From: an uncultured Planctomycetaceae bacterium | GTDB lineage: Bacteria; Planctomycetota; Planctomycetia; Planctomycetales; Planctomycetaceae | DNA length: 64,000 bases | Direction: 5' to 3' | Assembly: GCA_943787265.1 (NCBI GenBank) | Contig: CALSLT010000019.1 | Coordinates: forward strand, 246,746-310,745 | Part shown: in pieces, positions 44,716 through 53,224 of the stretch | How the letters are laid out: each line of letters begins with the position of its first letter | Numbering within the stretch: position 1 is the stretch's first letter | Program-made: the position numbers and the translations under genes | Notes under the pieces: model-generated | Seen by the model: the letters and a program-made list of their open reading frames with translations, nothing else | What the model was told of the DNA's origin: nothing | Database searches by the model: none

Positions 44716-45618
44716 ATGCCCAACTCAAACGACTGGCTACATTCCGGACCGGGGCTTGCTCCGCGAGTTGCCTGGGCATTCAACACGGATGCTGAGTTGA
44801 GCAGTCTGTGTCAGGCTCGCGAAACGGGCGACCTGTTCGCTGTTGATTCATCGGGCGGAATGTACCGACTGAATTCTCAAGGGCGAGTGCAGACGCTGAG
44901 CCGAGGTTTGAAGAACGCTCGGCTCTTGAAGTGGTCGGACACGGGCGACGTTGGAATCGCGGTGTGCGGAACTCACGAATTCTGTGCGCTCGACGGACGG
45001 ATGAAAGTTGCCTGGTCGAGTGAGTCACCGACCGAAGTCCTGACGGCTGCGATCGACCCGTACGGCCACAACGTCGCGATGGGGCTGGACAATGGCGACA
45101 ACGTGCTGCTGAGTATCGACCGAAAGAAGCTGGGGCAATTCCATACGGACAAGCCGCTCAAGTTCATCGAGTTCTGCGTCGACAAAAAACGCATCTGCGG
45201 CGCGGCCGAGTACGGGCACCTTTGCCTTCACCGATTTGACGGATCAGAAGTCTGGAGCGAGAAAATCTGGTCGACCGTCGGTGACCTCAGCATCACCGAA
45301 GGAGCCAAGTCAATCTACATGGCCGGCTTCGCGCACGGCGTGCAGTGCTTCGACCATCGAGGAAACACTCGCACGTCATTCGTCGTTGAAGGAACGCCAT
45401 CGAAGGTCTCGGCGAGTTACTTCGGGGAGCGGCTGGTCGTCTCGACGGTCGAGCGGCACATCTACTGGCTCGATTCTGACGGGGCTCTTCTGTGGGCCGC
45501 AGAAACTCCCGATGACGTTGCGAGCCTGGTCTGCGATCCGCTCGGAGAATGGCTGGTCGTCGGCTTTGCCTCCGGAAGAATCCTGCGTCTCGACTGGGAA
45601 TCTGACCGGCCGAAGTAG
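44716..45618 (+). CDS. Cytoplasmic beta-propeller protein (WD40/PQQ-like)
   Basis: 300 residues from MPNSNDWLHSGPGLAPRVAW; starts at 44698 or 44647 are also open. No signal peptide or TM helix. Repeated blades: GDLFAVDSSGGMYRLNSQGR, HEFCALDGRMKVAWSSE, ILSI-type VLLSIDRKKLGQF, HLCLHRFDGSEVWSEKI, GVQCFDHRGNTRTSF, HIYWLDSDGALLWAAETPDD and WLVVGFASGRILRLDW. Each ends in a small D-G/W turn, as in PQQ and WD40 propellers. Function unknown; a scaffold for protein contacts is the usual inference. A strong terminator follows. Confidence 0.8.
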   Translation: MPNSNDWLHSGPGLAPRVAWAFNTDAELSSLCQARETGDLFAVDSSGGMYRLNSQGRVQTLSRGLKNARLLKWSDTGDVGIAVCGTHEFCALDGRMKVAWSSESPTEVLTAAIDPYGHNVAMGLDNGDNVLLSIDRKKLGQFHTDKPLKFIEFCVDKKRICGAAEYGHLCLHRFDGSEVWSEKIWSTVGDLSITEGAKSIYMAGFAHGVQCFDHRGNTRTSFVVEGTPSKVSASYFGERLVVSTVERHIYWLDSDGALLWAAETPDDVASLVCDPLGEWLVVGFASGRILRLDWESDRPK

Positions 45619-45663
45619 GCTCTGCGAATTTCTCTCGGCGTTTGAGTCGCCAAATGAAACGAA

Positions 45664-45700
45664 ACAGGCCCGGAGAATCTGATTCTCCGGGCCTGTGTTT
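45664..45700 (+). terminator. Rho-independent terminator after the propeller gene
   Basis: Perfect inverted repeat of 16 bases (45664-45679 and 45681-45696) separated by one base, so 14-15 bp with a 3-5 nt loop, followed by GTTT. Confidence 0.85.
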
Positions 45701-45769
45701 ATGTCGTTCCTGAGCGATTGCATTCGCGGTTCTAAGCGAGCTGCACCGCCGGATTGTAAACCTCGTCGC

Positions 45770-45961
45770 CTATTGGGCCGCAGTCCAGATTGAGACGATC
45801 GACATGCCGATAAGTGTGTATATGAACAAAATCGAAAGCATCTTGCAGATGATCTGTCCGGCGAGAACGTCTTCGGCCTCGAACTCACGCAGGTCAGCGT
45901 TGCTGAAGAGTGGTTCTGGAGTTTCTGCGGGTGCGGCAGTTTCGGTTGCAACTTCGGACAT
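45770..45961 (-). CDS. Small single-TM membrane protein
   Basis: 63 residues. The N-terminal half is Glu/Ala/Thr/Pro-rich and acidic (TETAAPAETPEPLFSNADLR); the C-terminal half is one hydrophobic helix (about 40-59, MLSILFIYTLIGMSIVSIW). GAGGG lies 7-11 nt upstream of the ATG, a good ribosome binding site, and composition differs from random out-of-frame sequence. No family recognised. Confidence 0.65.
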   Translation of the reverse strand: MSEVATETAAPAETPEPLFSNADLREFEAEDVLAGQIICKMLSILFIYTLIGMSIVSIWTAAQ

Positions 45962-46268
45962 CGGAAACCCTCTTAAACACTGTTATTTCTGGTGAGCCAG
46001 CAGGCGAAGATGACTCAATTGTGGACGACAATCTGGACGTGAGAAGCAGGATTCTGCTGAAAACTTCGAATTCTGTCGAGTCTGCCAGCAGAGACTTTCG
46101 CGCGAACATCCTGAATTCGGGAGTCAAAGTCCCCGAAGTCCGTCCCGGATCGCCGTTTAAGGCCTGAAACCTCGCGTTGTTCTCATTCTGCCAGTGGCTT
46201 TATTCTTCGGCCCCGAAGGATCGGGAATTTGAGCGGAATGTGAATGTCGACCGGAATGGAGTCCGAGC
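45962..46268. other. Divergent intergenic region before the sulfotransferase gene
   Basis: About 307 bases between a small membrane-protein gene and the sulfotransferase gene. An open frame crosses most of it but starts inside the small gene on the opposite strand and resembles nothing. GGAG at 46258-46261 is the sulfotransferase ribosome binding site. Confidence 0.4.
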
Positions 46269-47315
46269 GTGGCGGAACTGACAGATCTGAAAATTGCCGC
46301 TGAAACGGCTGATGCGCGACCGGACGCGCCGATTCGAGTCGTTTATGTAATGGGTGCCGGCCGCAGCGGTTCGACAGTGCTCGACACGATTCTCAACAAC
46401 CACGAAGACGTCATCGGCGTCGGCGAGCTCGTACACCTCTTTATTGAAGGCTCCGCGCAAAAAGAGAATTGTTCCTGCGGCGATGCTCGCGACGCCTGCG
46501 AAATCTGGAAGTCGGTGCGGGAACGCTGGTCAGAACTAACTGGCCGGTCGTCGATCACCGAACACGAGCGGCTGATGACGAAGTTCACGCGAGTCCAACG
46601 GCTGGCGATTCCCGAGTGGCACCGGCTTCGTGCAGCAAACCCTGATCCTGACTTCGCCGAATGCCTGAAGCAGACACACGCGACCTACCAGGCGATCGCC
46701 GAAGCCACCGGCAAGCGAGTCATCATCGAATCATCCAAGAATCCACTTCGAGCGAAACTGCTTTCCCTGACTCCGGGGCTCGACGTCAGGTTGGTTCATC
46801 TGGTGCGCGACGCTCGCGGAGTTGCGTGGTCGCGCATGAAACCCTTTGCCAAATCCAAAGAAGGCGGAGTTCCACAGGACATCAAGCCCAAGCCAATCCA
46901 TATCTCCGCCGGCTACTGGCTGTTCATGAACTTTCTGAGCGAGCAGGTGCGGAAGACGTTTCCTGAGCAGCCTTCAACACGCATTCACTACGAAGACTTC
47001 GTTTCAACTCCGGAACGAACGCTCAAAGAAATTGGCGAGGTCGCGGGGCTGGACTATTCAGCAATTGCCGATCGGCTTTTGTCCGGAGCTCCGATGGCTC
47101 CCGGACATCTCTACGCCGGCAACCGAGTGCGTACGGCAGGGCCGATCAAACTCCGCAGCGACATGGCCTGGGCCGAAAAACTGACGTCGAAACAAAAACG
47201 CCTCACATGGCTGCTCGCCGGGCACAAGCTTCGCCAGTACGGCTACGACCGCCAGCCGGCGCCGCAATCTCAAATTGAAACTGCGAGTAACGATTCACTT
47301 CGCAACGCCGCCTGA
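46269..47315 (+). CDS. PAPS-dependent sulfotransferase
   Basis: 348 residues, GTG start with GGAG upstream. The 5'-phosphosulfate loop is VVYVMGAGRSGSTVLDTILN (about 22-41), followed by HEDVIGVGELVHLF; the 3'-phosphate site is near RLVHLVRDARGVAWSRMKPF (about 175-195), and IHYEDFVSTPERTLKEIGEV completes the fold. Such enzymes move sulfate from PAPS to sugars, lipids or tyrosine. An unusual Cys cluster, ENCSCGDARDACEIW, sits where variable substrate loops occur. Substrate unknown; sulfated surface glycans are plausible for a marine-type planctomycete. No TM helix. Confidence 0.88.
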   Translation: MAELTDLKIAAETADARPDAPIRVVYVMGAGRSGSTVLDTILNNHEDVIGVGELVHLFIEGSAQKENCSCGDARDACEIWKSVRERWSELTGRSSITEHERLMTKFTRVQRLAIPEWHRLRAANPDPDFAECLKQTHATYQAIAEATGKRVIIESSKNPLRAKLLSLTPGLDVRLVHLVRDARGVAWSRMKPFAKSKEGGVPQDIKPKPIHISAGYWLFMNFLSEQVRKTFPEQPSTRIHYEDFVSTPERTLKEIGEVAGLDYSAIADRLLSGAPMAPGHLYAGNRVRTAGPIKLRSDMAWAEKLTSKQKRLTWLLAGHKLRQYGYDRQPAPQSQIETASNDSLRNAA

Positions 47316-47324
47316 AGTTGCGAA

Positions 47325-47352
47325 GGCGAGCCGAGGCCGTCAGGCCTTGGGT
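47325..47352. repeat. REP-like half-unit
   Basis: GGCGAGCCG followed by AGGCC-GTCA-GGCCT and TGGG. The layout GGCGAGC-G, GC-rich stem, GTCA loop and T(T)GG matches the left arm of the branched element at 2932-3005, with compensating changes in the stem. It lies just after the sulfotransferase stop, between convergent genes. Confidence 0.45.
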
Positions 47353-47414
47353 AAAGGAACCGTCTTCAGACTCTCGGAAGTTCACGTTTCTGGCTCGCTT
47401 CGCACCACTCGGAT

Positions 47415-49517
47415 TTAGAAGAATCCGCCACCAGACATTCCGCCGCCATTTCGGACATCGTCAAGGCGGACACCTTTAACATCCATGTCGAGCTTCTGAA
47501 GGAACTTTTCAATCTTGTCATGGATAGCGGGCGTCTGCTCGATGATGAGTACCGACTCAGGCACGACAAGGACGTTGGCGCCGGCGACCGCCCCGGTAAC
47601 CGCCGCAGCGTTATTTCCGGCAGCCTTCATCTGACGTCCGTTTTTCGCTTCGGCATCAGAAAGCCTGACCACTTTCTGACCGACTTCGACCTTCACGATC
47701 GTTCCCAACGATTTCTCCAGATTGGTCCCTTGCCCGAACATGGCCGCGTTGGACCACGTCACGGTATCGATCGAGGCTGGCAGCACCGTCAGCAGGTCGT
47801 CGGCAGTTTCAGACGGGACTCGATAGAAACGTTTTTCGATCGGACCACGCCGGGAAGCACGGATTGCATCCTTCGTTCGAGTCAGTTCGGTGCCGGTCGC
47901 GTCAAACGTCTTTCCGAGAGTAGCTGCACGACGCTGAGCGACAAGTAGTTGCCGGATTTCACGATGTCCTTCGTCCGTTTGACGGACCACCATTCGTCCA
48001 CCGCCGGGAATCAGCAGAACACCGCCGTCGCCATCACGAACCATCCACGGTCCGTCGTTTGTCGCTTCAATAGCCGTCTCAAGTTGTTCCAGTTGACCAG
48101 CGTTATCGTCGAGGTCCCGCACGTCATACACCACGGTATTGAGCGTTTCGTAAGCTCGTGACGACGATGTGATCTTCAGACATCCTTCGTGAACGATGGC
48201 TTGCAGATCGAGAGGTTTCAGGGCCAGCCGAAGAATCGTTCGGACCGATTGATTCTTCAGAGTGATCGAAATCGGAGTGTCCAGGTCCCAGCCCTCTTCC
48301 TGGATCGCTGCTTCGTCGATGCGAATTCTGAGTCCCGATACGTCCGACAGAAATGGCACGAGATCACTCAGCGGTGCTTCGGTAAAGTTGACTTCTGCAA
48401 CTCGTTGTTCCAGAAGTTTGGCCACTCGCAATGATTCATCGGGGTATTGGATGGCCGCTTCCTTTTTCCGATCAAGCAGAGTTGCCAGCAAGAGCTCGAT
48501 CTCACGATGGGTTTGCCAGTTCTGGCGAATTGTCAGCACGTCGCCAACCAGTGCGAGTGTTCCGCCAAGGCCGTCAATGTTCTGCCACTGTCCACTCGTC
48601 ATGAGTTGAACTGATTCGATCAGCGAGTTCTCAGTGAACCCATCAATCAGAAACTGGCGAATGAAGTACGACCGGGAAACCTGACGTTGCTCCTCGGCGA
48701 CGTCAGACGTGATATGGATAATTCCTTCCTCGACGTACCAGCTGAGTTCGTACTTTTGAGTTATCCAGTCCAAGCCCTGCTGTAGTGAGACTGCCGTGCT
48801 GGCGCCGTTTGATTTTTCTGAATCATTAGCGGCCTTGTCTTTGCTGTTTTCATCGAGTGACGGGAATGGATCGAGATTAATCGTCACCGGCATGTCCGAA
48901 GTCAATCCTTCGTCGCCGAGTGCCGGCGTGTCCAAAAGGATTGAAACATTGTGAAGAGCTGAGACGTACTCACAGAACTCTCCGAGCGGCACGTCCATGA
49001 AGCCGCCGCTCGTCATCTCCTGCAAAAATGCCGGAGCGACGACTTCGCCTGCCACTACGAAATCAATCGGCTTGTGAATTTCGGAGGCCGTTTTCTCACC
49101 AGCGGCGTTTAGTTTTTCCGTCGCTGCTGCCGGCGCGGCATCGGTCGACGCCACAAAATTCTGAGCAACCAGTTGCCCTGAACCAGGCAGGCCCGGTTGC
49201 TGTCGATCGATATCGTTCAGGAAGAATACGCACACAGCGACAAGTGACGCGACGGCAACGGTTGATCGCATGACGATTCTCCTGATTCGCTTTCTTGAGA
49301 CGTTTGTAAAGTCGACCGCCAGTCCGGCGGCGTCGCCAAATTCGTCGAGCGCCTGCCGAATCGCATCGTCCCGATTCATTCCGGACCGAACGAGTTCTTC
49401 GAACCGCTCTTCCATGTGATCTCGAAGCTCGTCCGAGATCGCGTCCTTCTGCTGCTCATTCAGCCGCAACATTCGACTGAGCACGGATAGGTAAAGTTCA
49501 AATTCACGTTCCGGCAT
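47415..49517 (-). CDS. HAAS-like/TM/STN-like protein, paralogue B
   Basis: 700 residues from MPEREFELYLSVLSRMLRLN at 49515-49517; the frame is open 37 codons upstream. Residues 1-75 are helical and cytoplasmic and resemble the PadR-associated HAAS/DUF1700 domain (ISDELRDHMEERFEELVRSG, DDAIRQALDEFGDAAGLAVD). A basic stretch and TM helix follow (about 85-107, STVAVASLVAVCVFFL). The periplasmic part has two regions like the secretin/TonB N-terminal (STN) fold: MDVPLGEFCEYVSALHNVSI and VNFTEAPLSDLVPFLSDVSG...TPISITLKNQSVRTILRLAL. The end is NGGGMSGGGFF. Downstream gene of a leftward operon with padR and paralogue A. Signal transfer across the membrane is a plausible inference; nothing proves it. 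Confidence 0.8.
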   Translation of the reverse strand: MPEREFELYLSVLSRMLRLNEQQKDAISDELRDHMEERFEELVRSGMNRDDAIRQALDEFGDAAGLAVDFTNVSRKRIRRIVMRSTVAVASLVAVCVFFLNDIDRQQPGLPGSGQLVAQNFVASTDAAPAAATEKLNAAGEKTASEIHKPIDFVVAGEVVAPAFLQEMTSGGFMDVPLGEFCEYVSALHNVSILLDTPALGDEGLTSDMPVTINLDPFPSLDENSKDKAANDSEKSNGASTAVSLQQGLDWITQKYELSWYVEEGIIHITSDVAEEQRQVSRSYFIRQFLIDGFTENSLIESVQLMTSGQWQNIDGLGGTLALVGDVLTIRQNWQTHREIELLLATLLDRKKEAAIQYPDESLRVAKLLEQRVAEVNFTEAPLSDLVPFLSDVSGLRIRIDEAAIQEEGWDLDTPISITLKNQSVRTILRLALKPLDLQAIVHEGCLKITSSSRAYETLNTVVYDVRDLDDNAGQLEQLETAIEATNDGPWMVRDGDGGVLLIPGGGRMVVRQTDEGHREIRQLLVAQRRAATLGKTFDATGTELTRTKDAIRASRRGPIEKRFYRVPSETADDLLTVLPASIDTVTWSNAAMFGQGTNLEKSLGTIVKVEVGQKVVRLSDAEAKNGRQMKAAGNNAAAVTGAVAGANVLVVPESVLIIEQTPAIHDKIEKFLQKLDMDVKGVRLDDVRNGGGMSGGGFF

Positions 49518-49611
49518 GAGATTACCTGCCTTTTGAATTGAGAAATGCTGTCGACGGAGTTGGATGGAGCAGGACGCTCCGGATAGGCATTCGTTTTGTG
49601 TTAATTGCGGA

Positions 49612-51522
49612 TCAGAAGAATCCGCCACCGCTCATTCCACCACTTAGCTTGGTCGTCTTTCGTCCGAGTGCCGACTGATCAAGGCCCAGCGAGCGGAGGA
49701 AGTCGTCGATCCGGTTATGAATCGCCGCTGTCTGATTGATGATTAACACCGACTCCGAAACAACGATGGTTTCCGGTGGGGCAGGTGGTACTGGTTTCTC
49801 ATCAGCTTTCTTTGCATTGCCGGACGCGGTTTTCTTCACGGGCTGGGATGTCGACTTCGGGCGAGCGAGCTCGATCACTTTCTGCCCGACGGAGACCTTC
49901 CGAACCGTCCCCACGGCTAACGAATCTTCGTCAGGACTCGGCGGGCCGTCGCCTCGCCAGGTTTCTGGAGCAATGGTCGACGGCAGCGCAGACTGCAGAT
50001 CTTCAGCAGTTTCAGATGGCAGGCGATACAGGCGGGTCTCCAGAGTCCGCCTGACTCGGTGAGGCGTCTGATTGGTTCCCTTCGCGACGAACGTTTTCAG
50101 GACGCTCGCGATTTCACGATGAATCTCTTCCGTTTGCCGAACAACCAGTAGCCCGTTTTCAGTTAACGACATCGTTCCACCCCACCCGTCTCGTTCTAGC
50201 CACAGCCCCGACGTCAATGCAGGGACGGCTTCGAACAGTTGGCTAGGATCCTGAATCTTCCGAACGTCGTAGACGACGGAGTGAAGATGCTCGTTTGCCA
50301 CTTCGATCGTTGTAATGAACAGTTCGCCGGAACGAATTTCGGTCGCCAGTTCGAATTCTGAAAGCATCAGTCGCAGAGTTATTGCCAGCGATTTTCCGCT
50401 CATGGCAAGACTGATTGGCTCGTCAGTGAGCAACCCAGCTTCTTCGATTGAGACTGTATCCAGAAAAATCGGTATCTCGTGCTGCCTCGATAGAAATTCA
50501 ACCACGTCATTCAAAGGTGTATCAGTAAAGTTGACGCTGGTAGCGACCTCCAGTTCACGAAGGCAAGCCATTTCTTCCGCCTGGTAGATTCCGCGGCCGG
50601 GGGCACTGGGATTGGCGATAGCTCCTAGCAATTGCGGGAGTCCGCGGTGAACCTGGTAGGGTTGTCGAATGGTCATTACGTCGCCGACGATCGAAACTCT
50701 GCCGCCATCACCATCGACTTCTTCCCAAAGGGCGTCAGTTGCCTGCATGACGATTTCGAGCAGCGTTCCCGGCGCGATGCCAGCGGCTCGGAACGGTGCG
50801 ACGTCGTATGACCGGTTGAGGAACTTCTCGTTCGCGACCTCGATCGTTGTTACATGAAGGATACCGTTTTCGATATACCAGGTCAGTTCAAACTCTCTGA
50901 GCATCAGATCGAGAGCCTGATCGACTCGAATCTTTTCGACGATGAAGTTGATAGGCTCGTCAACAAGCAATCCGGCTTCTTCAACCGCAACTGCGTCCAG
51001 CAGGATTGGCACTTCCTGTTCGCGGGACAGATATTCCAACACGTCAGTCAATGGTGTGTCCCGGAAGTTGACGACGACTTTCTTCTTTAGGAACGGCTCA
51101 TCGAAATCGGATGAGTCAGTATCGAGTGCGATCTTAGCTGGTGTCTGAGCATTCGAAGTCGCGTCCTGAGCAATCAGTAGCGGCTCCGAGTTCAGCGCGT
51201 CGTTCGCAGGTGGGAACAGAAACGCCCAGCCGAAACCGATTATCAGTAAAGCAGCAGTGACGAGGCCCGATCGCATGATGATTCTGCGGATTCGTTTTTG
51301 TGATACGCGAGTCAGGTCGACGGCCAGTCCGGATGCGTCTCCGAATTCGTCGAGTGCTTGCCGGATCGCCTCGTCGCGATCGAGGCCCGAGCGGACCAGT
51401 TCTTCGAAACGCTCTTCGAGATGATCGCTCAACTCGTCAGCGATCGCCGACTTCTGCTGCTCGTCCAGCTTCACCAGCCGACTGAGTACCGACAGGTAAA
51501 TCTGAAACTCATGTTCGGGCAT
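49612..51522 (-). CDS. HAAS-like/TM/STN-like protein, paralogue A
   Basis: 636 residues with the same plan as paralogue B: cytoplasmic helical domain 1-75 (LSVLSRLVKLDEQQKSAIAD, ELSDHLEERFEELVRSGLDR), RIRRIIMR then a TM helix (about 87-105, SGLVTAALLIIGFGWAF), and two clearly repeated STN-like units of about 95 residues. These read VNFRDTPLTDVLEYLSREQE / VPILLDAVAVEEAGLLVDEP (about 142-240) and VNFTDTPLNDVVEFLSRQHE / IPIFLDTVSIEEAGLLTDEP (about 335-430). Each unit ends in (F/L)xxTTIEVANE. The C-terminus is LSGGMSGGGFF. It lies 69 bases downstream of padR and 94 bases before paralogue B, so all three are probably one transcription unit. Confidence 0.82.
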   Translation of the reverse strand: MPEHEFQIYLSVLSRLVKLDEQQKSAIADELSDHLEERFEELVRSGLDRDEAIRQALDEFGDASGLAVDLTRVSQKRIRRIIMRSGLVTAALLIIGFGWAFLFPPANDALNSEPLLIAQDATSNAQTPAKIALDTDSSDFDEPFLKKKVVVNFRDTPLTDVLEYLSREQEVPILLDAVAVEEAGLLVDEPINFIVEKIRVDQALDLMLREFELTWYIENGILHVTTIEVANEKFLNRSYDVAPFRAAGIAPGTLLEIVMQATDALWEEVDGDGGRVSIVGDVMTIRQPYQVHRGLPQLLGAIANPSAPGRGIYQAEEMACLRELEVATSVNFTDTPLNDVVEFLSRQHEIPIFLDTVSIEEAGLLTDEPISLAMSGKSLAITLRLMLSEFELATEIRSGELFITTIEVANEHLHSVVYDVRKIQDPSQLFEAVPALTSGLWLERDGWGGTMSLTENGLLVVRQTEEIHREIASVLKTFVAKGTNQTPHRVRRTLETRLYRLPSETAEDLQSALPSTIAPETWRGDGPPSPDEDSLAVGTVRKVSVGQKVIELARPKSTSQPVKKTASGNAKKADEKPVPPAPPETIVVSESVLIINQTAAIHNRIDDFLRSLGLDQSALGRKTTKLSGGMSGGGFF

Positions 51523-51591
51523 GGCTTCGTCCTCGCGATTGTGAGTTGCACAGAACGTGCAGGAAGTGTCACCGTTGAATTTCGTCGATCG

Positions 51592-51945
51592 TTATGCCGG
51601 CATGGGACTTGGGTCAGCCAGTGGTCCGAGCACTCGGCGCAGGCATTCGACGTAAGCCTGCCACTCGTCGACTCGGACTTTCAGTTGTTTCTTTCCGGCA
51701 GCGGTCAGCTCGTACCACTTGCGACGGCGGCCGGTGGAATCGTCCCAGCGGCAACGAACCATCTTCTTTGTCTCCAGCTTGTGGAGAATCGGGTAGAGCG
51801 TTCCCGCCTTCAGGTCGACCAGCTCGTCGCTGGCATCTTTCAGTCGTTGCTGAATGAGGTAGCCGTACTTCGAACCGTCCGACAAAACGGACAAGACCAT
51901 CAGTTCGAGACTGCCTCGCATCAGTTCCGGGTTCAAACCATCCAT
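51592..51945 (-). CDS. PadR-family transcriptional regulator
   Basis: 117 residues, short PadR type. Winged helix: LMRGSLELMVLSVLSDGSKY, GYLIQQRLKDASDELVDLKA, GTLYPILHKLETKKMVRCRW and RRKWYELTAAGKKQLKVRVD, followed by a dimerisation helix. PadR repressors bind small palindromes and are released by ligands or stress signals. First gene of the operon with the two HAAS-like/STN-like proteins, an association known for DUF1700/HAAS proteins in other bacteria. A near-perfect 11-bp inverted repeat upstream (51976-51998) is the likely autoregulatory operator. Confidence 0.92.
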   Translation of the reverse strand: MDGLNPELMRGSLELMVLSVLSDGSKYGYLIQQRLKDASDELVDLKAGTLYPILHKLETKKMVRCRWDDSTGRRRKWYELTAAGKKQLKVRVDEWQAYVECLRRVLGPLADPSPMPA

Positions 51946-51975
51946 AACAAATAGACTCCCAATAGATTGCGAGCC

Positions 51976-51998
51976 GATATATCGCTCAGCGATGTATC
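51976..51998. promoter_or_regulatory. Predicted PadR operator (inverted repeat)
   Basis: GATATATCGCT (51976-51986), one central base, AGCGATGTATC (51988-51998): 10 of 11 positions are symmetric. It lies 31 bases upstream of the padR start codon, where it would cover its promoter or transcription start. The ATAT-CG-rich half-site is the kind PadR proteins bind; assignment is from position and symmetry. Confidence 0.6.
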
Positions 51999-52185
51999 GT
52001 CAGTCAATTGCAAAATGTCAGATGGGCAGAATTTTCCGAAGTTGCGGCTATTGGCTGGCTGATTGCTTCATGGACCGAGACACGGGCAATTTGAGTCTCG
52101 GCGCCCGGACGGTGCTTCTGTGCAACGTGTGGCGACGATACACTTTGCGGCTTTCGCAGTACTGTTTTTCATTTTCGAGGCCCTG

Positions 52186-53067
52186 ATGTCGGACTCTGAT
52201 TCTCAACCGATTGATACTTCACCGAACGAGCCATTGCCGCATTCTCAAGAGTGGTTTGACTCGTTGCGGAAGACACTTGGCGATGCGGCGTGTCGGCAGC
52301 TCGGCTTGTACATGATCCCGAGTGAGTTGCTGCTTTCGGTGGTGATCCCTGTTTACAACGAGCGGGAGACTCTGCAGGGATTGCTTGATCGAGTGAAGCA
52401 GGTGCCGATTCGCAAAGAGATCGTCCTGGTCGATGACTGCAGCAAAGACGGAACTCGCGACTTGCTCAAGCAGATGGAAGACGAACAGCGAGCCAGTCTC
52501 GAATCGGCCTCGGATGATGAGTCGCTGCCGAACAATCGAATGACGTTCGTTTATCACGAGAAGAATCAAGGCAAGGGAGCGGCCGTTCGTACCGGCTTTG
52601 GAGCCGTCCAAGGCGACCTGGTCATCATTCAGGATGCTGACCTAGAGTACGACCCTTCGGAATATCCACGGTTGTTGCACCCGATCGTCGAAGGCAAGGC
52701 GGACGTTGTTTTCGGAAGTCGTTTTCTGGGCGATCAGCCTCACCGAGTCCTCTACTTCTGGCATTATCTCGGCAACCGCTTTCTCACGACGGCGTCCAAC
52801 TGTTTCACGAATCTGAATCTCACGGACATGGAGACGTGCTACAAAGTTTGCCGACGGGAAGTCATCGACGAAATCGCGCCGCTGCTCAAGCAGAACCGTT
52901 TCGGCTTTGAGCCCGAGTTCACTTCACGCATCGCTCGACGGGGCTACCGCATCTACGAGATGTCGTGCAGCTATTCGGGTCGGACGTACGAGCAGGGCAA
53001 GAAGATCGGCTGGCGAGACGGTTTCTCCGCGCTGTGGTGCATCGTCCGGTACGGGCTTGGCGAGTGA
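52186..53067 (+). CDS. Glycosyltransferase family 2 protein (DPM1-like)
   Basis: 293 residues from the ATG at 52186; the frame is open to 52063. A 50-residue N-terminal extension precedes the GT-A fold: LLLSVVIPVYNERETLQGLL, KEIVLVDDCSKDGTRDLLKQ, EKNQGKGAAVRTGFGAVQGD, and the DxD-type LVIIQDADLEYDPSEYPRLL, then VVFGSRFLGDQPHRVLYFWH, METCYKVCRREVIDEIAP and GFEPEFTSRIARRGYRIYEM. These match the dolichol/undecaprenyl-phosphate mannose or glucose synthase group, which moves a sugar from a nucleotide donor to a polyprenyl phosphate. No C-terminal TM helices, so it is a soluble or peripheral form. Confidence 0.92.
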   Translation: MSDSDSQPIDTSPNEPLPHSQEWFDSLRKTLGDAACRQLGLYMIPSELLLSVVIPVYNERETLQGLLDRVKQVPIRKEIVLVDDCSKDGTRDLLKQMEDEQRASLESASDDESLPNNRMTFVYHEKNQGKGAAVRTGFGAVQGDLVIIQDADLEYDPSEYPRLLHPIVEGKADVVFGSRFLGDQPHRVLYFWHYLGNRFLTTASNCFTNLNLTDMETCYKVCRREVIDEIAPLLKQNRFGFEPEFTSRIARRGYRIYEMSCSYSGRTYEQGKKIGWRDGFSALWCIVRYGLGE

Positions 53068-53224
53068 CCAGCGGTGATGGATCCGGCTTTGGCTTTGACG
53101 GTCTCTTCGCGCGATGCGTATGATGACCCATCAACAAATCTAAATAGGTTTGCCTTCCTGCCGCCGTGTTGAACCGCTTTGGTTTTTTGCCCACCACTTG
53201 ATAGCCCACCCCCGGAGTTTCTCG

